Part shown: in pieces, positions 9,958-18,230 of the stretch
Position numbering within the stretch: the first letter of the stretch is position 1
Layout: each line of letters starts with the position of its first letter
Source: CAWACP01 sp963780655
GTDB lineage: Bacteria > Acidobacteriota > Terriglobia > Bryobacterales > Bryobacteraceae
DNA: 64,000 bases
Direction of reading: 5' to 3'
Assembly (NCBI GenBank): GCA_963780655.1
Contig: CAWACP010000012.1
Span: 62,001-126,000, forward strand
Position numbers and translations under genes: made by a program
The notes under the pieces: generated by a model
The model's database searches: none
The model's input: only the letters and a program-made list of their open reading frames with translations
What the model was told of the DNA's origin: nothing

Positions 9958-10677
9958 TCATATCGCATCCGGAAGGTGGCGCCAATGACGTTTCCTGGTT
10001 CGCCTGTAGGCGAGATCCGCATACGGCGAGAAGACCGGGCGAGCACTCTCAAAACTGTCGTCACGCCATATCTTGATTTGGAATTCGAAGGGCATGTAGC
10101 CATGGTGCAGGATTACGCGCCGGCTGTGACGTGCCGCCATGGAGAAGATGTCTTTAGGATCGGCGTAATACAGATTATCCTTCCGGCGTTCGCAGTCTGA
10201 CGAGGAGCTGAGAAAATCACAGACCACTATATGTCGACTCAGATTCAGCATCCGTGTAAGCATCAGGCGAATGTAATCGAGGTTTCCCTGCTTCAACTTG
10301 TGATTGAATATGCCGATCGCAACTACCAGGTCACAGGGTTCGCTCAGGGATAGATTCTCCTCGTCATCACACATAAAACGCGCATTCTCGTCGCCGCCAT
10401 GACGGACAACGGCTTCTTCGATCAGTTCGGGCACAAGGTCAATACCCACGTAGCGGCCTCGCCACCCGCGTACCCGAAGAAACGAGAGCAAGTCACCGAA
10501 TCCGCATCCGATGTCCAGCACGCTCCCGAATTCCTCTTCCCCAAGCCCCTCGAGTGCGGCCTCGAACCGCACCCACTGGCAGTCCTTGTTCCATCCGAGG
10601 GTGCGTAGATCATAGCCGTATTCCCGCCATCTGTTCCGATAGCGTTCCTCGGTGTCAATTCTGTCCTCATGCCACAT
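9958..10677 (-). CDS. Class I SAM-dependent methyltransferase
   Basis: 239 residues. The SAM-binding motif I is VLDIGCGFGDLL at residues 53-64. An acidic end of strand 2 (YVGID, about 78) and a motif-IV-like CDLVVAIGIFNH complete a Rossmann methyltransferase core of normal size. The start is ATG 10677. It is the last gene of a leftward set (GT2, aldolase, ATP-grasp, amidohydrolase, methyltransferase), 12 bp after the amidohydrolase stop. The substrate is unknown; context suggests a glycan or a small group attached to a glycan. Confidence in fold is high, in substrate low. Confidence 0.85.
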   Translation of the reverse strand: MWHEDRIDTEERYRNRWREYGYDLRTLGWNKDCQWVRFEAALEGLGEEEFGSVLDIGCGFGDLLSFLRVRGWRGRYVGIDLVPELIEEAVVRHGGDENARFMCDDEENLSLSEPCDLVVAIGIFNHKLKQGNLDYIRLMLTRMLNLSRHIVVCDFLSSSSDCERRKDNLYYADPKDIFSMAARHSRRVILHHGYMPFEFQIKIWRDDSFESARPVFSPYADLAYRRTRKRHWRHLPDAI

Positions 10678-10689
10678 GATTACTGTTTC

Positions 10690-11466
10690 TTAGGCTCCGG
10701 TCAGACGAAACAAACGAGCGGCCCCCTCGCCCATGACTTCGGACCGGGTGGAAGCGTCAAGCTTCGACGAATACAGCCTCGCCGCTTCCAGGCTATCAGA
10801 GAAAGAGACATACGGGAAATCGCTGCCGTACAGTACGCGTCCTGGTGGTATTCTTTTGCACAAAAACGAGCAATCCTCTGCCACCGAGGAGCCTTTGAAA
10901 TAGACAGGCGTGAAGGAAAGATCCAGGTAAACAAGGGGATTAGCTTTGGCCACCAGGAACGCCTCCATCAGACGATATCCTCCTGCGTGGGCGAGGATCA
11001 TGCGCAGACCGGGTAGTCTCCGACCCAACGCCAGGTAAGCCAGCGGGTGCGTTGCCGTGTCGTCCAACGACGATCCATAAGGGAAAACGTCGAACAGGAT
11101 CGGCAAGTCCCGCTCGGCCGCCCATTCGATGATCTCGATCGCTCGCCCATCGTCAACCGTAACGGCCTGATGCCGCGGATGGATCTTGAGACCCACAGGC
11201 TCCCACCGGTCAAAGAACTCCCGCATCCTCCGTAGCGCGTCAGGCGAATCGAATTCCGGCGTGTACAATCCCCTCAGCCGGTCTGAATGCCGGCGGCATT
11301 CTCGATGCGCAAAATCATTTGTGGCAACACCGGGGAGCGGAAGCACGATGGAAATATCGACAGCGTAGTTGTCCATTTGGCGTACCAGATCATCGGCATT
11401 ACAGGGAAAGTTAAATGGGCCGCCCTTCCCAGCTTCAAAAATATATGTATGACAATCGACGATCAT
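10690..11466 (-). CDS. Amidohydrolase-2 family TIM-barrel protein with degenerate metal site
   Basis: 258 residues, resembling amidohydrolase_2 (ACMSD/TIM-barrel) proteins: IVDCHTYIF at the N-terminus, GLKIHPRHQ around H96, LAHAGGY around H160 and YGSDFPY with D216. The family normally has HxH at the first strand; here it is H-T-Y (H6, Y8). The strand that usually supplies a His after PILF reads PILFDVF. Metal binding may therefore be altered, or the protein may use other ligands. It starts one base after the ATP-grasp stop codon, so the two are probably co-translated. Role in the pathway unknown; hydrolysis or decarboxylation of a small acid made by the neighbouring aldolase is one inference. 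Confidence 0.75.
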   Translation of the reverse strand: MIVDCHTYIFEAGKGGPFNFPCNADDLVRQMDNYAVDISIVLPLPGVATNDFAHRECRRHSDRLRGLYTPEFDSPDALRRMREFFDRWEPVGLKIHPRHQAVTVDDGRAIEIIEWAAERDLPILFDVFPYGSSLDDTATHPLAYLALGRRLPGLRMILAHAGGYRLMEAFLVAKANPLVYLDLSFTPVYFKGSSVAEDCSFLCKRIPPGRVLYGSDFPYVSFSDSLEAARLYSSKLDASTRSEVMGEGAARLFRLTGA

Positions 11467-11467
11467 T

Positions 11468-12763
11468 TCAAGGCGTCTCGCTTATTTCACTTGCTCGAGA
11501 ATACACGCCACACGGCGATGAAACGGCGCCGTCGGAGTATTCCAGGGAGATCTGGTGACAGGCCCAGTCCGCTAAAGCGGCGGCCTTGAGCCGGTCGTCG
11601 CCAGAGGTCACAACGAAACCCGCCCGTTCGGAAGTCGTTTGAACAGAATGTATTTCATCTCCCGGTTTTGCCAGTACCTCAACGTCAAGTACATCAGGAT
11701 GATTCCGTACGCGCTCAGGGAGATAAACTGAACGGATTCGGCCCGGAGGGAAAATCAGGAACCGGTAATCTGCTCCTCGCTTGTACAGCGCCGCCAGCGT
11801 CGAAGGAGGGTCGCCACACGCCATTTCGCACGCAACAATGAATTCGTTAACGCCTGTAACGGCGTGCGCTACTTGCGGCGTGTGGCCGCCCCCGCAACGC
11901 GCGCCCAGCTCGAACAGGACCGGCCCGTCAGCGGTGTATGCGAATTCGACATGTGCGACGCCCCTCGTCAGCCCCAGCGCCGACACGGCGAGACGGCACA
12001 TGTTCGCTATGGTGTTCTCTTGCGCTTCTGACAACGGAGCAGGGTACTGGACGCTCATATCCACCCGATACGGGGCGGGAGACTTGACCTTCTGGCCAAT
12101 GCACAGCACCGACGTTTCACCATCAGCGATAAGGACCTCACAGCTGTGTTCTGACCCGGAAACCGACCGCTCAATTACAACGCTCGTTCCGGGCAGACCG
12201 GAGGTCACAGCAAACTCAAATGCCTCTCCAATCTGGCCTCGGTGCTCGACGCGGCTGACTCCGCGCGAACCTCCAAAACTCCGGTCCGGTTTAAACATCA
12301 ACGGCAAGCCGAGCTTCTCAGCAGCCCTGAACGCTTCCTGCTCGGTCGTGGCTACTACGAACTCTGTTGAGAACGGTATTGACGCCCAGAGTCGCCGCAT
12401 GGCAGCCTTGCTTCTGGCATTTTGCGCAGCCAGTGTGGATATGGAAGGCAGGCTGAGCGTGGCCGACATTTGCGCGGCCGGAACCACGCCAACTTCGGAG
12501 AGGCTTACGATTCCGTTCACTCCGCCGTGTTCCTTAACAAGCGCAATGAGGCGCTCGCACTCCCGAACATCGATGGGGAGCGGCAGGTCGGCTTCCCGCA
12601 GGCCCGCCGCATCCGGATGTGGGTCGGCCACGATTACCCGAAAGCCGGCACGCCGGGCTGAACGGATCGCCGGCACATTCGACCGATTCCCTCCAAGCAG
12701 AAGCAGGGTACGCTGATTTGAAGCGCGCGTCAAGGCAGGGCTCCCGACCCTATCGCACTGCAC
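11468..12763 (-). CDS. ATP-grasp ligase (carboxylate-amine ligase-like)
   Basis: 431 residues from GTG 12763. A TTG at 12733 with GGGAG seven bases upstream is an equally good start and would leave the N-terminal Rossmann strand (TLLLLGGNRSN) at the very beginning. The order is that of ATP-grasp enzymes: pre-ATP-grasp fold (residues 18-110), lid with LPLMFKPDRSFGGSRGV (about 153-170), then the metal/ATP site with HVEFAYTADGPVLFELGARCGGGH (about 268-290). The family joins a carboxylate to an amine or thiol via acyl-phosphate. It overlaps the end of the aldolase gene by 14 bp and is followed without spacing by the amidohydrolase. Likely substrate: an acid produced by the aldolase, to be attached to an amino sugar; this is inference. 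Confidence 0.8.
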   Translation of the reverse strand: MQCDRVGSPALTRASNQRTLLLLGGNRSNVPAIRSARRAGFRVIVADPHPDAAGLREADLPLPIDVRECERLIALVKEHGGVNGIVSLSEVGVVPAAQMSATLSLPSISTLAAQNARSKAAMRRLWASIPFSTEFVVATTEQEAFRAAEKLGLPLMFKPDRSFGGSRGVSRVEHRGQIGEAFEFAVTSGLPGTSVVIERSVSGSEHSCEVLIADGETSVLCIGQKVKSPAPYRVDMSVQYPAPLSEAQENTIANMCRLAVSALGLTRGVAHVEFAYTADGPVLFELGARCGGGHTPQVAHAVTGVNEFIVACEMACGDPPSTLAALYKRGADYRFLIFPPGRIRSVYLPERVRNHPDVLDVEVLAKPGDEIHSVQTTSERAGFVVTSGDDRLKAAALADWACHQISLEYSDGAVSSPCGVYSRASEISETP

Positions 12764-14870
12764 TCATGTCGGACGCGAGAATGCGGGATTGTATCTCGCC
12801 TGCCACCCGCTGAACAAGTGCCGTCTGGTCGGCGGAATATCGGAATACAATGCCGCCTTCGCCATCGGCGATGCCGATTACTCGTGAAGGCGTCCGAATG
12901 CTGTCAACGATAACATCGTCCCTGGCGCCGAGCGCCCCTCCAGCAATGCAGGATACTCCGGCGATCACGCCCCGCCCCATGTCTCCTCGGCAAACACGCT
13001 GCGATTCGTGACACGCAAGCAGGGTTCCGGCAAGAGTCGGCCACAGATTCGCTTTCACCATCAGAATATTGCGCCGATGCAGCTCCACTGAGGCCTCGGG
13101 GTGCAGCGCGCGATTGTCGGCCTGTAGTACACAGGCATCTGCTGAAACCGCACGGGCTTCAGTTTGGCCGAACCAGGGCTCGCCCTCAGGCCAGACCACG
13201 ACCAGGCGAGCCTCAGCGAGAGCGTTGCGGGCCTCGGTAGCCTGCATCTCCCAACAATCGACTCTGGCGATTTCAGGGAACAGGGAAAGTGAGCGAAGCT
13301 CCGCGCAGGTTGCCATCGATGAGTGCGAAAGCAGCGCCACCCGGGCGCGCCGTTCTGACAGGCGAAGAGCCAGCAGACGAGTTCTTGGATGAACGCCCGC
13401 AATTACCACGCCGATCCCTTCCAGATTCTCCGATAAGAGCCTCACCGCCTGGTCTTCGACCGCGCTGACCCACACCCGGCTGTCCAGGTACGTCAGCAGC
13501 ACTGTCTTCCTGAGTGTGCGAGCGGCAGTCGCAGCGGGTGACGTGGGCCCAAACGGCTTGCAGTCGACGTCGAGCAGCAGGACATCGGCATTTCCGTCCA
13601 CCACCTGCAGGATTGTATCGAGTTGTGCGTCCGTCGTGTAGGAAACCGATCCGGTAACGTGCGCCGCCGTGTGCTGGATATTTCCGGATACGCCAATTTC
13701 TGGTTGTGGACTGCCTCCAATAACGGCATTGATGGCGGAGTATTTTCCGAACTTCAGAGCATGCGGACGCAATTCCCTGATCAGGGACTCAACGGCCTCT
13801 TTGCCCGCGCAATGCCGCAGCCCATTCAGGCGACCAACGGGAATCGAGATCGCACAGGGCATCTTCTCGGAGGCCAGTTCGCGACCAAGGCGCTCCAGAA
13901 GATCGTCCGGGGCTGAAATCAGATCTTCCTGGCACAGACGCACGATCAAATCGCGCACATCGATCCCATGTTTCTGCGCATACTGCACTACTTTTGGCGT
14001 GAGCGACGAGTGGAACCTGGCGAAGCCGCTGGTGACGGCCATGGGACTTATCTCACGCCTGCCAAGCAATGGGCGGATGAGGCCAGCCCCGATATTCATC
14101 ACTTTTTTCATGTCTATGCCGGTCAGCAGACCGCGCTGCGTCAGAATCGCGACCAGAACTTCCGATACCGCGTTGCCTGCCGAGCGGCCCATGCCCTGAA
14201 GTGAGCTGTCCACTAACACAGCGCCCTCCTCGATGGCGCGCAGCGTGTTTGCCATCGAGAGTGACAGATTATCGTGGCCATGAAAACCCAGCGGAACGCC
14301 GCATTCCTTCCGGGCGGCCCGGAGGTAGGAAGAAACCTCTTCGGGATACATGCTTCCCGCGGAGTCCACCAGACAAACTATATCGGCGCCCCACGCCTGG
14401 GCCTGAGCTGCATGTCGGCCCCATAACTCCGGAGACAGCGCATATGACTTCATGCCGTTGTAGGAGACCAACATTCCAAGATCCCTGGCCTCCTTGATAA
14501 AGCTCTCGGCCTGGTGGATTTCATTGATGTTGGTGCCCACACGGATGAAACTCATTCCGTACCGAGCGGCCAGTCGCAGGTCTTCGCTGCGTCCGATTCC
14601 GGGAATGAAGAACATTCCCCAGCGCGCAACAGTCAGGGCCTGCGCTGTTACTTCCAGATACTCCTCGTCGGTGGCTGCAGCGGCGCCCTTGCCGCTCGCC
14701 GATGCGTTCAAGCCAAGGCCGTGGCCGACCTCAATCCAGCGAAACCCGGCAGCCTCGAGCGCGCCCGCGATCAGAGCAGTATCCTGCGCCGTGAATTGAA
14801 AATCAATCATGTAGGAGCCGTCACGGAGCGTGACCTCGAGGATCTGCGGTCTGGGTTCGAAAGGATTCAT
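12750..14870 (-). CDS. DmpG/HMGL-like aldolase with long extra C-terminal domain
   Basis: 706 residues from ATG 14870. A GTG at 14942 overlapping the preceding stop is possible but adds 24 residues unlike the family. Residues 9-270 are an HMGL-like TIM barrel close to 4-hydroxy-2-oxovalerate aldolases: EVTLRDGSY with metal ligand D17 and catalytic R16, and GFHGHDNL with metal ligands H197 and H199. Residues 270-390 form the helical tail typical of DmpG. About 300 further residues, not seen in DmpG, contain Rossmann-like patterns (VLLLDVDCKPFGP, GVVIAGVHPRTRLL, RLVVVWPEGEPWFG). Family chemistry is pyruvate-type aldol cleavage or condensation. Sitting between a glycosyltransferase and an ATP-grasp gene, it may make a keto or hydroxy acid decorating a glycan. 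Confidence 0.78.
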   Translation of the reverse strand: MNPFEPRPQILEVTLRDGSYMIDFQFTAQDTALIAGALEAAGFRWIEVGHGLGLNASASGKGAAAATDEEYLEVTAQALTVARWGMFFIPGIGRSEDLRLAARYGMSFIRVGTNINEIHQAESFIKEARDLGMLVSYNGMKSYALSPELWGRHAAQAQAWGADIVCLVDSAGSMYPEEVSSYLRAARKECGVPLGFHGHDNLSLSMANTLRAIEEGAVLVDSSLQGMGRSAGNAVSEVLVAILTQRGLLTGIDMKKVMNIGAGLIRPLLGRREISPMAVTSGFARFHSSLTPKVVQYAQKHGIDVRDLIVRLCQEDLISAPDDLLERLGRELASEKMPCAISIPVGRLNGLRHCAGKEAVESLIRELRPHALKFGKYSAINAVIGGSPQPEIGVSGNIQHTAAHVTGSVSYTTDAQLDTILQVVDGNADVLLLDVDCKPFGPTSPAATAARTLRKTVLLTYLDSRVWVSAVEDQAVRLLSENLEGIGVVIAGVHPRTRLLALRLSERRARVALLSHSSMATCAELRSLSLFPEIARVDCWEMQATEARNALAEARLVVVWPEGEPWFGQTEARAVSADACVLQADNRALHPEASVELHRRNILMVKANLWPTLAGTLLACHESQRVCRGDMGRGVIAGVSCIAGGALGARDDVIVDSIRTPSRVIGIADGEGGIVFRYSADQTALVQRVAGEIQSRILASDMSAVR

Positions 14871-14938
14871 GGGGACTTCCGTCCTTGACTCGCAGCGCCG
14901 CTCCGGCGGGTCCGTAGGGGCGGCCGGCACGCCGCCGA

Positions 14939-15991
14939 TCACGTCTTTTCTCCGGGCGGGGTCAACGATTTCGAGACGACGATTGAGTCGATAATGTACA
15001 GAGGTCTGCCCTTTGTTTCTTCGTAGATCCGGCCTATATAGATTCCCAGAACGCCGAGGTTCAGAAGCAGTATTCCGGTCAGGAAACTGAGCGCTGTCAT
15101 TGTGCTCAGCCAGCCGGGAACGCCCACATGAGGATAAACGAAGTAGCCGATCAGCAGATACGATCCGTACCCAGCGGAGAGAGCGGAGAAGAGAGCGCCC
15201 AGACCTATGGACAGGTACAATGGCCGGTTCGAGAAGGAGATCATGCCATCGACGGCCAGGAGGACGAGCTTCTTCAGGTTATACGACGAGCGCCCCGCGA
15301 AGCGCGGCGCGTGCTCGACGTCCACATAGCCCGTTTCAAAGCCCAGCCATTCAATCAGTCCACCGAATAGTCGAGCGGACTCGCCCATGTTCCTGTACGC
15401 ATCTATTACGCAGCGGCGCATGATGCGAAAACTGCCGACGGAGTGGTCGATTTGATATCCGGAAAGGAGATTGAAAACTCGATAGAACACCCGCGAGCAC
15501 AGCCGCTTCATTCCTCCGTGCTGCTTTTGTAGCCGGCGGGCCAGCACGATGTCGCAGCCCGCCCGGGCGCGCGCCAGGAGACGCGGGATCTCCTCCGGAC
15601 GATCCTGAAGATCGCAGTCCATCACTACGGCCCATTCGCCCCGAACGAGGTCCATTCCAGCGGTAATCGCATAGTGCTGCCCGAAATTCCGGCTCAGGCG
15701 AACGGCAATTATGTTGTCGAACTCGCGGGCAATCTCGCTGGCAGCGCGCCAGGAGAGATCGGGACTGCGGTCCTCCACCAGGATGACTTCGTAAGGCCCG
15801 ATATCCGCGAGCACGTTGGCCAGACGCTCGCACAGCGCGTGCAGGCAGCCTTCAGCAAGGTAGACGGGGATGACCACCGAAATGAAGATGCCCGGCCCAC
15901 CTGCGTCTACCGGCGACTGCAACGCTGCCAACGTCCCGGTTGCGCGCGGGCCTCGCTTCTGTTCGCGCACGATCACACGAGTCGCACTCAC
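14939..15991 (-). CDS. GT2 glycosyltransferase, DPM1/GtrB-like, membrane anchored
   Basis: 350 residues. It starts at GTG 15991 with GGAGG six bases upstream. Residues 34-270 are the GT-A fold: SVVIPVYLAE, VILVEDRSPD, RLSRNFGQHYAITAGMD and the metal-binding VVMDCDLQDRPEE (DxD). Two transmembrane helices follow at about 265-290 and 300-325, as in undecaprenyl-phosphate sugar transferases of the GtrB/DPM1 group. The likely reaction is transfer of a sugar from NDP-sugar to polyprenyl phosphate at the inner membrane. It is the first gene of the leftward aldolase/ATP-grasp operon. Upstream is a stretch of gene remnants separating it from a rightward operon. Confidence 0.88.
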   Translation of the reverse strand: MSATRVIVREQKRGPRATGTLAALQSPVDAGGPGIFISVVIPVYLAEGCLHALCERLANVLADIGPYEVILVEDRSPDLSWRAASEIAREFDNIIAVRLSRNFGQHYAITAGMDLVRGEWAVVMDCDLQDRPEEIPRLLARARAGCDIVLARRLQKQHGGMKRLCSRVFYRVFNLLSGYQIDHSVGSFRIMRRCVIDAYRNMGESARLFGGLIEWLGFETGYVDVEHAPRFAGRSSYNLKKLVLLAVDGMISFSNRPLYLSIGLGALFSALSAGYGSYLLIGYFVYPHVGVPGWLSTMTALSFLTGILLLNLGVLGIYIGRIYEETKGRPLYIIDSIVVSKSLTPPGEKT

Positions 15992-16117
15992 ATCGAACCT
16001 CCGAATTGTCGCACATGTTCAGGGGCGGCTGCTTCCTCGCCTTCGAGAGTTCCGGTCCTGTCGCATCGGCCGCCCGGAACGAACCGACGAACCGTGCGAA
16101 AACCCGAGAGGACCCGG

Positions 16118-16572
16118 TCAGTTCACCACAACCGGGATCTCCAGGGCGTGCCGTCGGGCTTCCGGAAGAACCACGAGACGCCCTCCTGCACGAGCGTGGA
16201 TAAAGTGTCCAGGGTGAGGCGGCGCCACGAACATTCACGGGCACACTATCGCCTGGGTAAAGCCATTCGGGCAACCCAGTGAGTCCTTCTTATTGGCATC
16301 GATTCGCCATTATTGAACCACTTACACGACGCGAGTATCTGGGCCTCGTCCAGGCTGGTCCAGATCTGATCTCCCTCGTTTCGAATGGTCACCGGAACGC
16401 GGGTGGATTCATGTATCCACATATTCCGCTCGTGAACAGTGGAAGTTATCTCTTCCTGGAACGTTCCGAGCGGAGTGTCATCCTGCGCAGGCGCGCTCGG
16501 CGGCTGCTGCTGCGTGCCTGGGCATGCCTCGAGGGCGCACGGCAGTAGCCCGACCCCATAATGGCGATCCAC
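16118..16572 (-). pseudogene. Frameshifted small protein with an Ig-like domain found in glycan-locus proteins
   Basis: Frame 1 (16572 to about 16290) reads a short N-terminal part, then VPVTIRNEGDQIWTS and CKWFNNGESM. The continuation LPEWLYPGDSVPVNV is in a second frame from about 16285, LVQEGVSWFFRKPDG in a third at about 16200, and the ending LEIPVVVN-stop in a fourth at about 16143. Together these make one coherent beta-sandwich of the type (TxRNxGxxTW, YHW, LxPGxSVxVxV, LVQEGVxWF) that accompanies glycosyltransferases and methyltransferases. At least three indels within about 450 bp show it is dead unless the assembly is poor here. The recovered order of strands is the evidence; the exact 5' end is uncertain. 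Confidence 0.7.
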
Positions 16573-16606
16573 GTTTCTTCATATCAGGTCGAATGATGAT
16601 CATATC

Positions 16607-16837
16607 TCATGCCCAGACGTCGCCTCGATCTTTCACCAGATTCAGCCACAGCCCGGAAGCTTCGATGCAATGTTGAAAGCAAATACGAGAACGGTATGGG
16701 GCAACGCGTAACGACTCCTCGGGCAGTCCACAGGTCTGGCAGAGGAAGGCGCGGTCGAGCGCCTCCGCCTCGTCGTCCACGATAATAAGGAATGCCGGGC
16801 CGGAGCAATAGTCTGGCCGATACCAGTCGAGAAGCAA
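16607..16837 (-). CDS. Short unrecognised protein, possibly a gene remnant
   Basis: 76 codons starting MLLDWYRPDYCSGP and ending with TGA at 16607. The composition (LIIVDDEAEALDRAFL, SRICFQHCIEASGLWL) looks protein-like rather than random antisense, but I recognise no family. A coding-like peptide directly upstream on the same strand is in another frame, so this may be the end of a longer, frameshifted gene in the same degraded strip as 16118-16572. There is no convincing ribosome binding site. Confidence 0.35.
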   Translation of the reverse strand: MLLDWYRPDYCSGPAFLIIVDDEAEALDRAFLCQTCGLPEESLRVAPYRSRICFQHCIEASGLWLNLVKDRGDVWA

Positions 16838-17049
16838 GATGCCGAAACGGCGCCGCCTTTACATCCTTGCCGATCAGGATCTGCCGCGGCCATTTCGCAG
16901 AATCGCGGCGGCCCGGTTGGCCAAAGCGCCGGCGCATCTGCCGGGCTCTCGTCATCAACTGGTCGGGGGGGAGGCCTGTCGTCGGCTGCGGACGCGAGTC
17001 GCGGGCCATGTGCCCTCATGATTATCCGGCGTTCCGAACGGAGTTGAGC

Positions 17050-18228
17050 TTGAAAATACCATTCAATCGGGCTTGCGTTGTCGGCCGTGAATTCGAGTAC
17101 ATGGCAGAGGCGATTAAGGCTCAGCACATCTCCGGCGATGGCGCGTTCACCAGGAAGTGTCACGCCCTGATCGAGGCCATTCTTGGCGTTCCCCGAGTGC
17201 TCCTCACTACGTCCTGCACTCACGCTCTCGAAATGGCCGCGTTGCTCCTGGACGTCGGCCCGGGAGATGAAGTGATTGTACCCTCGTTCACCTTCGTTTC
17301 CACTGTGAACGCATTCGTGCTGCGTGGAGCGCAGCCGGTTTTCGCTGACATACGGCCTGACACGCTGAACATCGACGAGGCCCGGCTGGAGCAACTCATT
17401 ACCCCGCGAACGAAGGCAATTGTTGTGGTCCACTACGCCGGAGTCGGTTGCGAGATGGATGCGATTATGCCAATTGCCCGCAGATACGGGCTCGCGGTGG
17501 TGGAGGACAACGCCCACGGTTTGTTCGGCCGCTACAGAGGACGGCATCTCGGAACCTTTGGCTGCCTGGCGACCCAGAGCTTTCACGAGACGAAGAATCT
17601 GACTTGCGGCGAAGGCGGGGCGTTACTCATAAACGCACCCGAGTACAGTGAGCGCGCAGAAGTGCTTCGGGAGAAGGGTACCAACCGCAGCCGGTTCTTT
17701 CGCGGACAGATTGACAAGTACACCTGGGTGGACGTGGGCTCGAGTTATCTTCCATCGGATTTACTCGCCGCGTTTCTCTTCGCGCAACTGGAGCGCCGCG
17801 AATACGTTCAGAAAGCCCGCGAACGTTGCTGGAACTACTACCATGAACACCTCAGGAACTGGGCATGTGATCATGGAGTACGGCAACCCTTTACGCCGGG
17901 TCATTGCAGTCATCCCAGCCATCTGTATTACCTTGTGATGCCCTGCCTGGAGGAGCGTCAGAAGATGCTTGCATTTTTGAATACCGCGGGGATTGGCGCC
18001 GTGTTTCACTACCTTCCGCTCAACTTGTCGGAAATGGGGCGGCAGTTCGGCGGCCGTGCGGGGGACTGCCCGGTTGCGGAGGACATAAGCGCGCGTCTGC
18101 TCAGACTGCCGCTGTACAATGATCTTTCTGAAGCCGACCTGGAGGTAGTTTGTCGAACGCTTCAGGAATTTGCCGGCTGGAACGGGCGGTCACGGGAGTT
18201 ACAGATTTCCCGTCATCTGGAGCATTGA
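17050..18228 (+). CDS. wecE: dTDP-4-amino-4,6-dideoxygalactose transaminase (WecE/RffA type)
   Basis: 392 residues from TTG 17050, supported by GGAG at 17040-17043 with six-base spacing; a long upstream open frame is not protein-like. It matches the DegT/DnrJ/EryC1/StrS aminotransferase fold and is specifically WecE-like over its whole length: IPFN start, SCTHALEMAALLLD, GDEVIVPSFTFVST, RPDTLNIDE, VVHYAGVGCEMD, SFHETKN with PLP-lysine K182, and REKGTNRSRFFRGQIDKYTW. E. coli WecE is about 376 residues. It converts a dTDP-4-keto-6-deoxy sugar to the 4-amino sugar using glutamate. The residue after the PLP-ring contact D153 is followed by N-A-H rather than the more usual A-A-Q. It is the first gene of a three-gene rightward operon. 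Confidence 0.92.
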   Translation: MKIPFNRACVVGREFEYMAEAIKAQHISGDGAFTRKCHALIEAILGVPRVLLTTSCTHALEMAALLLDVGPGDEVIVPSFTFVSTVNAFVLRGAQPVFADIRPDTLNIDEARLEQLITPRTKAIVVVHYAGVGCEMDAIMPIARRYGLAVVEDNAHGLFGRYRGRHLGTFGCLATQSFHETKNLTCGEGGALLINAPEYSERAEVLREKGTNRSRFFRGQIDKYTWVDVGSSYLPSDLLAAFLFAQLERREYVQKARERCWNYYHEHLRNWACDHGVRQPFTPGHCSHPSHLYYLVMPCLEERQKMLAFLNTAGIGAVFHYLPLNLSEMGRQFGGRAGDCPVAEDISARLLRLPLYNDLSEADLEVVCRTLQEFAGWNGRSRELQISRHLEH

Positions 18229-18230
18229 TC

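Noticed and set aside
11781..12716. 311-codon plus-strand frame across the ATP-grasp gene
   Set aside because: No recognisable motif; the minus strand carries the complete ATP-grasp signature.
16642..17586. 314-codon minus-strand frame overlapping the WecE-like gene
   Set aside because: Antisense to the clearly conserved aminotransferase; no protein family resemblance.
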